Source: CAVQEG01 sp963711465 (GTDB lineage Bacteria > Bacteroidota > Ignavibacteria > OLB7). From it: a DNA stretch of 64,000 nucleotides. The position numbers were made by a program, and so were the translations under genes. Positions within the stretch are counted from its first letter, which is position 1, and every line of letters starts with the position of its first letter. Shown piece by piece: positions 18,101 to 29,525 of the stretch. Location of the stretch: contig CAVQEG010000001.1 in assembly GCA_963711465.1 (NCBI GenBank), positions 620,001-684,000 of the forward strand, written 5' to 3'. The notes beneath the pieces are model-generated. The model was not told the DNA's origin. It made no database searches and saw only the letters and a program-made list of their open reading frames with translations.

Positions 18101-18750
18101 CAATGCGGCTGATCACCGTCAATCCGTCTGACATGAGCATCGTCAGCATGCGCGGTCCGCTCGTCGCCTCGGAGGACGCCGATCGACGTGGACTTGCCTA
18201 CGAAGGCACCTCGTTCATCCAGGCGGTGATAACCGGTCGGCCGGCCGACGCGTTCCCGAACGAACTGCAGCGGCTCAACGCGGGGAATCCACCGAACATC
18301 AACGACCGCGCGGAGATCGTGCTGTCGAGTTCTGAATTGCTCGACATCGTGGGTCTCGTGGAGAATCTCGCGGATTCGACGATCTACGCCACGGACACGA
18401 GCGGCGCGTTCTACCGATTCAACTACGTCGACATGTTCGGCACCGAGCAGGTCGGCGCGGTTCGCACGGTGACCACAGGTGCGACGGGCCTTTCGATCGT
18501 GGCGGTGACGCCGAATCCGGTGCGTGAGTCGGCGACGATCAGCTATCGCCTCGAGAGTGCCGATCGTGTGACGATCTCGCTGTATGCGCCGGATGGCCGA
18601 CTGGTCGGCTCCTATGCCGAAGGCCAGCAGCCCGCGGGTAATCACGCCCGGCACATCGATGGTCTGCACCTGCCGAGCGGCGTCTACTTCGTCGCGATCA
18701 CGACGGGATCCGGCGGACGTGTGGCACGTGGATTCGCGATCGCCCGCTGA
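15141..18750 (+). CDS. Secreted Asp-box beta-propeller protein with T9SS sorting domain (paralogue 2, frameshifted)
   Basis: Paralogue of the gene just upstream, with the same order: signal peptide, acidic block with EDVVGREEWFDFQRRYPYD, Asp-box blades (KTTDAGSTW, KSTDGGGSW, RSTDGGESW), middle region and a C-terminal T9SS domain (VTPNPVRESATISYRL). The frame breaks near 17130. The first part reads to a stop at 17195 in one frame, and the rest continues to 18750 in the next. Deleting one C at 17129-17130 gives YDPVDSIAFYATFSGF, exactly the length of YDQNVAGRVYLTVSGY in the paralogue. The repaired protein would have 1202 residues. Start ATG 15141 has GAGGAA about seven bases upstream and begins the signal peptide. 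A terminator follows at 18787. Confidence 0.8.
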
Positions 18751-18777
18751 GGCAGCGAATCGATTGCGACGGAGGAT

Positions 18778-21195
18778 TCAATCGACGGGACCCGCTCTGC
18801 TAGGAGCGGGTCCCGCTTTCGTTCGCTGCCGCACGAATCGCTGGAAGGCCGTCCGCTGTCGGGATACCTGCTCCGCAAACGCCCTACTTCCCCAGGGCGG
18901 TGCCACGCGCGCGGCATCCAGTCGCAGCAGCGTCGCGAGTCGAGCGTCGCTCTGAAGCGACTGATGCCGACTCTGTGCGTACAGCACCCCGTCGGCCAGC
19001 TCTGAGGCGAGCTCGGTGATCGCGTAGCGCTCGATCGGCGTGGCGACCCGCAGTGCCGAGTCCAACGCCTGGAGGTGGGGAAGAAGCATGTCGATCGTCG
19101 TCGCCGGAAGGGGCGACTCGGTCGCCGCCGCCCGCATCATTGCGAGAACCATCGATGCAACGACGTCCGAGGATCGGTCGAGCGCCCGAGCAAGGACTTC
19201 TGTCCGCTGCAGTCCGGACATCGGACGCGTGAAGTAGGCACGCATCTGCTCCGACACCGACTCGGCCACGCCACCGTGATCCGGCAGGAACATCAGACGC
19301 AGCGCTGCTCGCAGATCGAGCGACGGAGCGATGTCGAGCACCAGCATCGAGTCGTACATGGCGCGTGCCTCGGCATCGCGTCCGAGTGCCCAGAGCGCAT
19401 CGCCATGCTCGATCATATACGGCGTCAGCGGATAGGAGGCAGTATCACGCGCGTACACGTCGAATGAGTCGAGCAGTCGCCGCCACGCGCCAATTCCCGA
19501 AAGCGTTTGAATCGTTCCGGCCCTGGCCGTGTACGAGATGCCCAGGCGCATCGAGCGGTCGAATCGATCCAGCGCCTTCGCGTATCGCTGCTCTCCCAGA
19601 AATTCGAACCCCTCCGCATTCAGCGTCCCGATGCGTCGCAGGCATCGCTGAGCGAAGAACGAACCGCCGCCGAACATGTAGAGCGTCGACGCACGCTGTG
19701 AAGCGTCGGGAGGCGGCAGCGAATCGATGAACCGGCGGTATTCCCTTCCGAGCTCCGACAGCGATCGATCGTAGGTTGCCTGAAACGACCCCCAGCGGTA
19801 GGCGCGAAGAAACTTCCCGGCACCGTACCGCTCGATCAACCACCGCGTGAACGACCCGGCCAGGACGTAGCTGAGCGAAGCTCTCCGACTCGAGAATCCA
19901 CCTAATCCCATGATGTCTTCCACGGGAGGAGCCAGACCGAAGTAGTAGAGTGCACGCGCATGTTCATGCAGCGTCCGTGCGCCATAGTCGTTGGCCAGGG
20001 CTACGGCGGCGCCCTCGAGCAGTCCCTGCGAAATCGAAACGCCCAGCAGGGGATCACCGAACGGCTCGAGCACGACGTGGGCGAGTTCATGGCTCAGCGT
20101 CGCGTCGACGCGCGCGAACGTCTGATTGACGACCCGCTTCCACGGTTTGGTGAAGCTCGCCGAGCTCGTGCCGACGAGTTCCTGCTGGACCTGGGCAGAG
20201 GAGTACAGGAATTCGTTCACCGGCTCGATCGAATCGAGGCCGAGCAGGCGCGCGTGACGATCGATGAAGAAGTCCGAGTAGGCGATCGCGCGCCACAGCG
20301 CCAGCGAGTCGGTCGTCGAGGCGTCGTAGTGGATCACCGCGTGGCGAGAGGACACCGCATCGCCCAGGGCGTCGCGCAGCCACGCGTCGGTGCGCGCCAG
20401 ACCCAGTTCGCTGCGATTGGCAACGCCGAGAAGTCCGAGTACGGCCACGACCGCGGCGGAGGCGATCCCGCCCCCGCGGAGGCGTGCCGATGCTCCGCCT
20501 CGCACCTCGTCGATGGCGATGAGAACCGCGACCAGCGCCGAGGCGGCACCGATCCCGGCGATGCGGTAGAGCACCAGGCGCAGCGTGATCGGCAGCTCGG
20601 CATCCCACGATGCACCGGGAAAGAACCCGATCTGCCACGCGTAGAGGAACATGTGCGGACCGGTATAGGCCTCGACACCGCCGCGAACGAGACTTGCGAG
20701 CCACAGCAGGACGAATGCCGTGGCGCAGAGCCACCGTCGAGTCGACAGCAGAGCGGCAGCCAGTGCGATGACACAGGAGATGAACGCCGACGGTGGCACG
20801 AGCAGGACGTACCACAGAATTCCATCCGAGATCCCGCAACGGTCGCCGAACGGCGAGAGCACGAGCGCAATTCCGAGGGGCACGAGCGCGGTCGCGACGG
20901 CAATCGGCGCCTCACGGACGAATGTCGCACGCAGGGTTCCCGGCGCGGCCGCATCGTCATCGGCCGGCCTTCGCCATGAATCGACGACGCTCGCCACGCC
21001 CGCGAGCAGACTGGCGCAGATGGCCATCAACGCTGCGAATTCGTAGTGCAGGTCACGCGTCAGCGGGAGCGTGCGGGCGGTCAGCGCGATCGCCGCGTAG
21101 GCGACGACGCACCAGGTCCACGGCGAGGTCCACCGAGCGGGAACTCGCCGATTGCCGGATCGGTGTCCGACGACGCGTTGGTGAAGATTCGTCAC
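18778..21195 (-). CDS. Multispanning membrane protein with HExxH (peptidase MA-like) domain
   Basis: An 805-residue protein without a recognised name. Residues 24-260 contain about seven or eight hydrophobic helices. A soluble region follows with HELAH at 369-373, the HExxH zinc-protease motif, in a setting (RVDATLSHELAHVVLEPFG, then an EGAAVALANDYG segment) typical of gluzincin peptidase MA-like domains. The C-terminal 350 residues look helical and TPR-like (for example FLGEQRYAKALDRFDRSMRLG). It is probably a membrane-bound metalloprotease facing the periplasm; the substrate is unknown. The coding end overlaps the terminator of the neighbouring convergent gene. There is no obvious operon partner, and the ferredoxin gene is divergent. 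Confidence 0.7.
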   Translation of the reverse strand: MTNLHQRVVGHRSGNRRVPARWTSPWTWCVVAYAAIALTARTLPLTRDLHYEFAALMAICASLLAGVASVVDSWRRPADDDAAAPGTLRATFVREAPIAVATALVPLGIALVLSPFGDRCGISDGILWYVLLVPPSAFISCVIALAAALLSTRRWLCATAFVLLWLASLVRGGVEAYTGPHMFLYAWQIGFFPGASWDAELPITLRLVLYRIAGIGAASALVAVLIAIDEVRGGASARLRGGGIASAAVVAVLGLLGVANRSELGLARTDAWLRDALGDAVSSRHAVIHYDASTTDSLALWRAIAYSDFFIDRHARLLGLDSIEPVNEFLYSSAQVQQELVGTSSASFTKPWKRVVNQTFARVDATLSHELAHVVLEPFGDPLLGVSISQGLLEGAAVALANDYGARTLHEHARALYYFGLAPPVEDIMGLGGFSSRRASLSYVLAGSFTRWLIERYGAGKFLRAYRWGSFQATYDRSLSELGREYRRFIDSLPPPDASQRASTLYMFGGGSFFAQRCLRRIGTLNAEGFEFLGEQRYAKALDRFDRSMRLGISYTARAGTIQTLSGIGAWRRLLDSFDVYARDTASYPLTPYMIEHGDALWALGRDAEARAMYDSMLVLDIAPSLDLRAALRLMFLPDHGGVAESVSEQMRAYFTRPMSGLQRTEVLARALDRSSDVVASMVLAMMRAAATESPLPATTIDMLLPHLQALDSALRVATPIERYAITELASELADGVLYAQSRHQSLQSDARLATLLRLDAARVAPPWGSRAFAEQVSRQRTAFQRFVRQRTKAGPAPSRAGPVD
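18787..18824 (+). terminator. Terminator after the second propeller gene
   Basis: The perfect 11-base arms GGGACCCGCTC (18787-18797) and GAGCGGGTCCC (18804-18814) with a 6-base loop are followed by GCTTTCGTTC. The hairpin lies inside the last codons of the convergent gene 18778-21195. Confidence 0.75.
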
Positions 21196-21375
21196 TATCT
21201 GAAGTCAGTATTGATTGGGACGCCGGCCGGGCGACGCACGGGCGTAATTTGGCGATGTGACCAAAGTCATTTTCCCTCGACTTCGGAACCCCAAGTTTGC
21301 AGACAACCCCCGATTCGACGCCTGCCGGCCCGCGGGTGTCGAGCTGCGATCCACACAGTCATCCAGAGGCGAGTC

Positions 21376-21723
21376 ATGGCCATCTACATCACCGAAGAAT
21401 GCATCAACTGCGGCGCATGTGAGCCCGAGTGTCCGAACACGGCGATTTACGAAGGAGGCGTCTCCTGGGATCTCGCCGGTACCACCTATGGAGAGGGCGA
21501 TGCAGCCCCGAGCGGTGCCGACGGGTTCTACTCGAGCGACCTGTTCTATATCGTTCCGGATAAATGCACCGAATGCGAGACTTTCCATGATGAGCCGCAG
21601 TGCGCGGCGGTCTGCCCGGTCGACTGCTGCCTGCCGGATCCGAAGCATCCGGAGAGTAAGGAGGAACTGCAGCTGAAGGTGGAATATCTGAACCTCATCG
21701 ACGAGACGCGGCTACGCAACTGA
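21376..21723 (+). CDS. 2[4Fe-4S] ferredoxin, Chlorobium type
   Basis: Small electron carrier of 115 residues. Two cluster motifs are visible: ECINCGACEPECP near residues 8-20, and CTECETF...CAAVCPVDCC near residues 61-86. The second motif has a longer spacing between its first cysteines and the final CxxxCP, as in green sulfur bacterial and Azotobacter-like ferredoxins. A 30-residue insertion (WDLAGTTYGEGDAAPSGADG) between the clusters and a 25-residue C-terminal tail make it longer than the classical 60-residue form. ATG 21376 gives the standard MAIYITEEC start, preceded by AGAGGCGAG; the open frame further upstream is ignored. It could partner the Nfn-like flavoprotein at 2619-6446. Confidence 0.9.
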   Translation: MAIYITEECINCGACEPECPNTAIYEGGVSWDLAGTTYGEGDAAPSGADGFYSSDLFYIVPDKCTECETFHDEPQCAAVCPVDCCLPDPKHPESKEELQLKVEYLNLIDETRLRN

Positions 21724-21811
21724 GCCGCGTCGGCCGCGCGCGCCGGAGGATACGCGACATCGATGTACCCGACGCGCCGGAGTCGCATCGATGCATGCAA
21801 TCGCAACCCGA

Positions 21812-21850
21812 AAGGTCACGGCCCGCGCCGTGGCCTTCGGTCGTTTGGTA
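21812..21850 (+). terminator. Terminator after the ferredoxin gene
   Basis: Arms AAGGTCACGGC (21812-21822) and GCCGTGGCCTT (21827-21837) pair over 11 bases with one G-U around loop CCGC. The tail CGGTCGTTTGG is only moderately T-rich. It lies in the 300-base gap before gcvP, in which no further gene was seen. Confidence 0.65.
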
Positions 21851-21923
21851 CCCCCGGCACCGAAGCGTCGTGTTGCACCCACGGTGGAAACGCATCGTGA
21901 CGGAACGCGACGGAGACGATCTG

Positions 21924-21931
21924 TAATTTTG
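21924..21931 (+). promoter_or_regulatory. Possible -7 element upstream of gcvP
   Basis: TAATTTTG fits the Bacteroidota TAnnTTTG element, but no matching TTTG lies 19-21 bases upstream. It would give a leader of about 85 bases before gcvP. I looked for a glycine riboswitch in this leader and saw none. Confidence 0.3.
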
Positions 21932-22023
21932 CCTGTCTGTGGCGCACCCGCTTCCCGCCATTCGTGCGTATGTGGAGCGAGACCGCCCGATCGCATTCAC
22001 TCATATCCTGTCCTCCTACCAGC

Positions 22024-24921
<2,898 letters not shown>

Positions 24922-24974
24922 TGCCGCCCAAAGGCGGACTGCGAGATGATCCGGAACGCCAACGATGACAGCGA

Positions 24975-25020
24975 ACGGCCACGGCGCGCTGGGCAGACCC
25001 CGCGCCGCGGCCGTCGCGAT
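24975..25020 (+). terminator. Terminator-like hairpin after gcvP
   Basis: The arms ACGGCCACGGCGCG (24975-24988) and CGCGCCGCGGCCGT (25001-25014) pair with one A-C mismatch around a 12-base loop. The tail CGCGATTT is weak. It lies inside the upstream open frame of the next gene, which argues for that gene starting at 25039 or later. Confidence 0.6.
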
Positions 25021-25038
25021 TTCCGGGGATGTTCCACC

Positions 25039-28000
25039 ATGACAAGTACCACATCGCCCATGAAGACGCTCGTACTGGCCGCCGCACTCCTTGCGATGCT
25101 CACCGTTTCGGCGGTGGCGCAGACCGACGGTGCCCCGCTGCCGATCGGCGATCTGCTGCGTCCCGACGGTACGCTCGATCTCGACAGGGGCTTCCGCGGT
25201 TCGCTTGACCCCGAGGGGTGGTCGATGCATCTGGGCGCGGACGGTCGCCCTGTGTTCACTCCCGAGGCCGCTGCGGGTCCGATGGTCGTCGACGGCGACG
25301 AGAAGTGGGACGATCGATTCGGTCCTCCAGGTGTCGATGGTCAGGTCAACGCCATCGTCGTTGCGGGCGACGACGTCTTTATCGGCGGCAAGTTCGTGAC
25401 CGCCGGGCCCGTGGTCGCCTACAACATCGCGCGCTGGAACGTTGCGACGCGAACCTGGGCGCCGCTCGGCACGGGCGTCGGCGGTCCGGTCTACGCGTTG
25501 GCGATCGCCGACGACGTGCTCTACGTCGGAGGGGAATTCTACGATGCCGGCGATGTGGTCGCCACCGGAATCGCGCAGTACGACATCTCGATCGGCAAGT
25601 GGAGCGCCATGCAGAACGGTGTCTGGTGGCATCGTGAATTCCCGTACGTGCATGGGACGGGAATCATCCATTCGATTCTGGTCAACGGCGACGACGTGTA
25701 TGTCGGTGGCAGCTTCAACCGCGCCGGGTCGAACGTGACGCTGGGCTTCGCCGACTGGAATCGCCGGGTCGAGCGGTGGTTCACCTTCGGTGCCGGCATC
25801 GACTCCGGGACGGTCTACTCGATGGCCGTCGACGGCGACGATCTGATCATCGGTGGCGACTTCACGATGGATCGAGCGCCATTTGCCAACAGTCTGGTAC
25901 GGCTCAACATGGCGAGCCGCGAATTTCACGCCGACGACCCGGCCGTCGACGGCGCGGTCTATTCGGTGGCGATGCTCGACTCGACCCCGGTGATCGGCGG
26001 GGCGTTCACCATCGACGGACGTCGTGCGGTCGTCGCACGCCTCGACGGCGAACGGTGGTCACCGATGGCCTTCGCGCCCGACAGCGCCGTTCGCGATATG
26101 CTCGTCGACGCTTCGGGCAATCTCTTCGTCGCCGGCGGTATCAGAGTCCTCAACGGTCAGAGCGTCAACGGTATCGCTCGTTTCAACGGGTCCGCCTGGT
26201 ATGCGGTCGACGTAGGCGTCGGCGGTACCGATTCGCTGGCGGTGCGGGCGGTCGCGCTCAGCTCCGACGGTCAGCTGATTGCCGGCGGTTCGTTCCTCGT
26301 CGCCGGTACGTCGACGGCGTACGGGGTTGCAGGGTGGGACGGTCGACTGTGGCATCCTCTGACGCACACGGTGCCCATGGCCGGGACCAACGGCACCGAT
26401 GGACCCGTGTATGCCGTAGCAGTCGACGGTAACCGCGTCTACCTCGGGGGCGACTTCACGCATGCCGGCGCGGTAGAGGCCCGCCACATTGCATGGTGGG
26501 ACATCGCCTCGAGCACGTGGCATTCCATGGGACAGGGCATCGGCGGGAGCAATCCGCTCGTGCGCACGATCTCGGTGGTCGATGGAACGGTGTACGTGGG
26601 TGGAATTTTCGACTCCGCCGGTGGAGTGCCGGCCACAGGCATCGCCCGATATGATCCGACAACGGGTACCTGGTCGGACGTCGGCGGCGGTGTCGGCGGG
26701 CCGACTCCGTACGTATTCTGCACGAGTCCTTCCGATGGTGGGCTCCTCGTCGGCGGTGGCTTCACCGAGGCCGGTGGACGGCCAGCTGCCCGCGTGGCGC
26801 GATGGACGGGCTCCGCCTGGGAGCCGCTCGGGTCGGGTGTGACGGGAGATTCGTCCGAGTACGTCTACATCCGCTCGATCGCTGTCCATGGGGAAACTGT
26901 ATTCGTCGGCGGGTCGTTCGCACGGGCAGGCGGAGGCGCCGCGCACCATCTGGCGGCATTCGACGGAACGTGGCACCCGGTCGGCGACGGTACCAACGCG
27001 CCGGTCTCGGCCCTTGCCGTCGACTCGAGCGGCCGCTTGCTCGTCGCAGGGGATTTCACCCGTGCCGGTGACAGTCCGCTGCACGGTCTGGCGCGGTGGA
27101 ACGGCTCGACCTGGGACGACGTCGGGCAGATCTCCTCGGGTGCGATCGACGCCCTGCACGTGCTCTCCGATGGCCGCGTGCTCGCCTGCGGATCGTTCAC
27201 GAGCGTCGATACGGTCGCCGCGGGCGGCATCGCGCTCCTCGACGGTTCGACGTGGAGTCCGCTCGGTCCGGGAACCAACGGTGCGGTGCATGCGGTCGAC
27301 GGTACCTTCGGTGCGCTCTACGCCGGAGGAGTGTTCTCGATCGCCGGCGGACTGCCTGCGAACAACTTCGCGACGTGGGACGGGAGCGGGTGGTCGGGAC
27401 TCGGAGGTGATCCTTCCGGTGGAATCAGCGGCATCGTGCTGACGATCGCGCTGAGCGGAGAGAATGTCTACGTCGGCGGCGCCTTCGCATCGGTAGGATC
27501 ACTTCGCAGCGGCAACGTGGCGATGTGGAGCGGCGATCGATGGCTGCGACTCGGACGCGGTGTCGACGGTCCGGTGCGGTCGATCACCGTGGGCGACGAT
27601 GGAACGGTGTACGTCGGTGGCGAGTTCACCCACGCCGGAGAGGATTCCGCTGCTGGTATCGCACGCTGGGATGGCGCCGAATGGCACGGCCTCGCCGGTG
27701 GCGTGTCGGGTTCGGCCGGAATCGTCACCGCGCTCGCCGTGGACGGCACCGATCTCTTCGTCGGCGGCAACTTCACGACGGCGGGCTCAGTCTCGAGTCA
27801 CGACATCGCGCGATACGACCTCTCGACGGACACGTGGCAGGCGATGGCAGGCGGTGTCGACGGGGATGACACGCTGTATTACGTGGCGGGACTCGCCGCT
27901 TCGCGTGATGCTGTCTATGCAGTGGGACATTTCCAGTCGATCGGCGGTGTTGCGGCGAACTCCGTCGCCGTGTGGAGTCGCGCGGATCTGCGGTGGTCTG

Positions 28001-28752
28001 CAATGGGTTCGGGCGTGGAGGATCGGGCGTACGCCGTGAGCATAGCCGATGATGGCAGCGTCTACGTCGGCGGGCACTTCCTGCACGCCGGAGGTGTGCT
28101 GGTGAGCAACATCGCCAGATGGGACGGCCAGCGGTGGAACGCTCTGGCCGTTCCGGCCGGCGACACGTTGCGTGGCGTCAATGCGCCCGTATATGCGATC
28201 GGGACATACGGTCGGCACGTCTTCATTGGCGGTGTCTTCGAACTTGCCGGTGTCACCACGCCGTTCCGCGTTGCATGGTGGGATGGAACGACATGGCACA
28301 ATCTGGGACAGGGAATTCGCCATCCGTACGACACGGCCTATGTAATGGCGGTTGCCGTCGACTCGAGCGGCCTCTGGGTCGGAGGAAATTTCCGGATCGC
28401 CGGCAACAGCGCGTCATTCAATTTCGCGCGGTGGCATTCCGAGGGTGTGCTGGCCGTACCACCACGTCGAGCGTCTCCAATCGTGGCCACCCCCGCCGCC
28501 GTTCTCTCGATAACGCCAAATCCCGTCATTAACCGGGCGACCGTGTCGTTTGAATTGGAGCGATCCTCCGACGTCGCCGTGGAACTCATATCGATTGCGG
28601 GCGATCGAATTCGCACCGTGTTTCAGGGTCGGCTCGACGGGGGGCATCACGACGTCCCGCTCGAGCTGTCGAATACTGCGGCCGGTTCATATTTCGTTGA
28701 GTTGCGAATTGGCGATTCGAGCGGTGCCCGCCGCATCGTTCATATCGAATAG
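25039..28752 (+). CDS. Secreted repeat propeller protein with T9SS sorting domain
   Basis: A 1237-residue exported protein. A signal peptide (TLVLAAALLAMLTVSAVAQ) is followed by about 25 blades of roughly 40-50 residues built on the pattern GGxFxxAGxxxxxxIARWDGxxWxxLGxGVxGxVYAxAV. Examples are IARWNVATRTWAPLGTGVGG, LARWNGSTWDDVG and IARWDGAEWHGLAGGVSG. This looks like stacked beta-propellers. The C-terminus (about 1155-1237) is a T9SS type A domain opening LSITPNPVINRATVSFEL. Such proteins are common surface or released cargo in Bacteroidota and relatives, with no assigned function. ATG 25039 (MTSTTS) is preceded by GGGGA; ATG 25060 (MKTLVL) is the alternative. A terminator follows near 29007. 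Confidence 0.85.
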   Translation: MTSTTSPMKTLVLAAALLAMLTVSAVAQTDGAPLPIGDLLRPDGTLDLDRGFRGSLDPEGWSMHLGADGRPVFTPEAAAGPMVVDGDEKWDDRFGPPGVDGQVNAIVVAGDDVFIGGKFVTAGPVVAYNIARWNVATRTWAPLGTGVGGPVYALAIADDVLYVGGEFYDAGDVVATGIAQYDISIGKWSAMQNGVWWHREFPYVHGTGIIHSILVNGDDVYVGGSFNRAGSNVTLGFADWNRRVERWFTFGAGIDSGTVYSMAVDGDDLIIGGDFTMDRAPFANSLVRLNMASREFHADDPAVDGAVYSVAMLDSTPVIGGAFTIDGRRAVVARLDGERWSPMAFAPDSAVRDMLVDASGNLFVAGGIRVLNGQSVNGIARFNGSAWYAVDVGVGGTDSLAVRAVALSSDGQLIAGGSFLVAGTSTAYGVAGWDGRLWHPLTHTVPMAGTNGTDGPVYAVAVDGNRVYLGGDFTHAGAVEARHIAWWDIASSTWHSMGQGIGGSNPLVRTISVVDGTVYVGGIFDSAGGVPATGIARYDPTTGTWSDVGGGVGGPTPYVFCTSPSDGGLLVGGGFTEAGGRPAARVARWTGSAWEPLGSGVTGDSSEYVYIRSIAVHGETVFVGGSFARAGGGAAHHLAAFDGTWHPVGDGTNAPVSALAVDSSGRLLVAGDFTRAGDSPLHGLARWNGSTWDDVGQISSGAIDALHVLSDGRVLACGSFTSVDTVAAGGIALLDGSTWSPLGPGTNGAVHAVDGTFGALYAGGVFSIAGGLPANNFATWDGSGWSGLGGDPSGGISGIVLTIALSGENVYVGGAFASVGSLRSGNVAMWSGDRWLRLGRGVDGPVRSITVGDDGTVYVGGEFTHAGEDSAAGIARWDGAEWHGLAGGVSGSAGIVTALAVDGTDLFVGGNFTTAGSVSSHDIARYDLSTDTWQAMAGGVDGDDTLYYVAGLAASRDAVYAVGHFQSIGGVAANSVAVWSRADLRWSAMGSGVEDRAYAVSIADDGSVYVGGHFLHAGGVLVSNIARWDGQRWNALAVPAGDTLRGVNAPVYAIGTYGRHVFIGGVFELAGVTTPFRVAWWDGTTWHNLGQGIRHPYDTAYVMAVAVDSSGLWVGGNFRIAGNSASFNFARWHSEGVLAVPPRRASPIVATPAAVLSITPNPVINRATVSFELERSSDVAVELISIAGDRIRTVFQGRLDGGHHDVPLELSNTAAGSYFVELRIGDSSGARRIVHIE

Positions 28753-29006
28753 CCGTAGGTGGCCGCGTTGCGTTGGCCCCGGGAATTCCGCCCGCGAATG
28801 GCCGAGCGATCTCCAATTCCCTTCACGATGGTCGATTCGATATTCGGGTATGCCGCAGGTGGGTTCGTCAGTGATGACGCGGACTTCGGTGAATGGCCGG
28901 CGCCGTCCGGGGCGGGAGCACATCGGTCGTCACGAGGTTCGATGGGCCAGTACACGCGATACCGTTGATCGTCGCGTGAAACGCCCGCAATAGCACTGAA
29001 TGTACC
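28753..29006. other. Intergenic stretch without a recognised gene
   Basis: About 250 bases between the T9SS gene and the terminator before gcvH. Short open frames exist on both strands, but none has a recognisable protein, a ribosome-binding site or repeat structure. Base composition is a little less GC-rich than the neighbours. I see nothing functional in it. Confidence 0.5.
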
Positions 29007-29043
29007 GAGGGCCCGTCGAAGCGTCATGCTCCGGCGGGCCCTC
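29007..29043. terminator. Hairpin between convergent T9SS gene and gcvH
   Basis: Arms GAGGGCCCG (29007-29015) and CGGGCCCTC (29035-29043) pair perfectly around a 19-base loop that may fold further. It sits between two convergent genes and could end transcription from either side. Neither side has a strong T tract. Confidence 0.55.
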
Positions 29044-29072
29044 ACGTTCTGCTGCGATCCGTGCGCGGCGCG

Positions 29073-29453
29073 CTACGCGCCGACCAGTTCGGCGTAGGCC
29101 GTGGCGTCCATCGAGTCCGGCACGTCGTTGCTGGTGACTTCGATCTTCACCATCCACCCCTTACCATACGGATCGGTATTGATCTGCTCCGGAGCGTCGG
29201 ACATTCCGGAATTGATTTCCTGAATCGTTCCGGACACGGGTGCATAGAGGTCGGAGACGGTCTTGACCGCTTCGATCGTTCCGAAGACGTCGCCGGCGGA
29301 GACCTCGTCTCCGACGCCGGCGGTGATATCGACGAACACGACGTCGCCAAGCTCGGACTGCGCGAAGTCGGTGATGCCGACGGTGGCAGTCGAGCCCTCC
29401 ACCTTGATCCATTCGTGACTCTTGACGTAGCGCAGGTCCTCGGGAACGTTCAT
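29073..29453 (-). CDS. gcvH: Glycine cleavage system H protein
   Basis: Lipoyl carrier that shuttles the aminomethyl group between the P, T and L proteins. The 126-residue protein matches the family throughout: LRYVKSHEWIKVEG at the start, GITDFAQSELGDVVFV, and the lipoylation site GTIEAVKTVSDLYAPVSG with Lys64. The last part NTDPYGKGWMVKIE is also typical. It lies 72 bases downstream of accC and may be the last gene of the efp-accB-accC transcript. Lipoylation would need the lipB product encoded at 55583-56251. Confidence 0.97.
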   Translation of the reverse strand: MNVPEDLRYVKSHEWIKVEGSTATVGITDFAQSELGDVVFVDITAGVGDEVSAGDVFGTIEAVKTVSDLYAPVSGTIQEINSGMSDAPEQINTDPYGKGWMVKIEVTSNDVPDSMDATAYAELVGA

Positions 29454-29525
29454 GGTCGCTTCTTGCGGGATTTTGATGTTGGGAATGGTTGCCGTCCGTC
29501 ACTCGCACGGGCACTTCTGAGGCGG

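Noticed and set aside
21851..22023. Glycine riboswitch before gcvP
   Set aside because: The leader was scanned for the conserved glycine aptamer pattern and none was seen.
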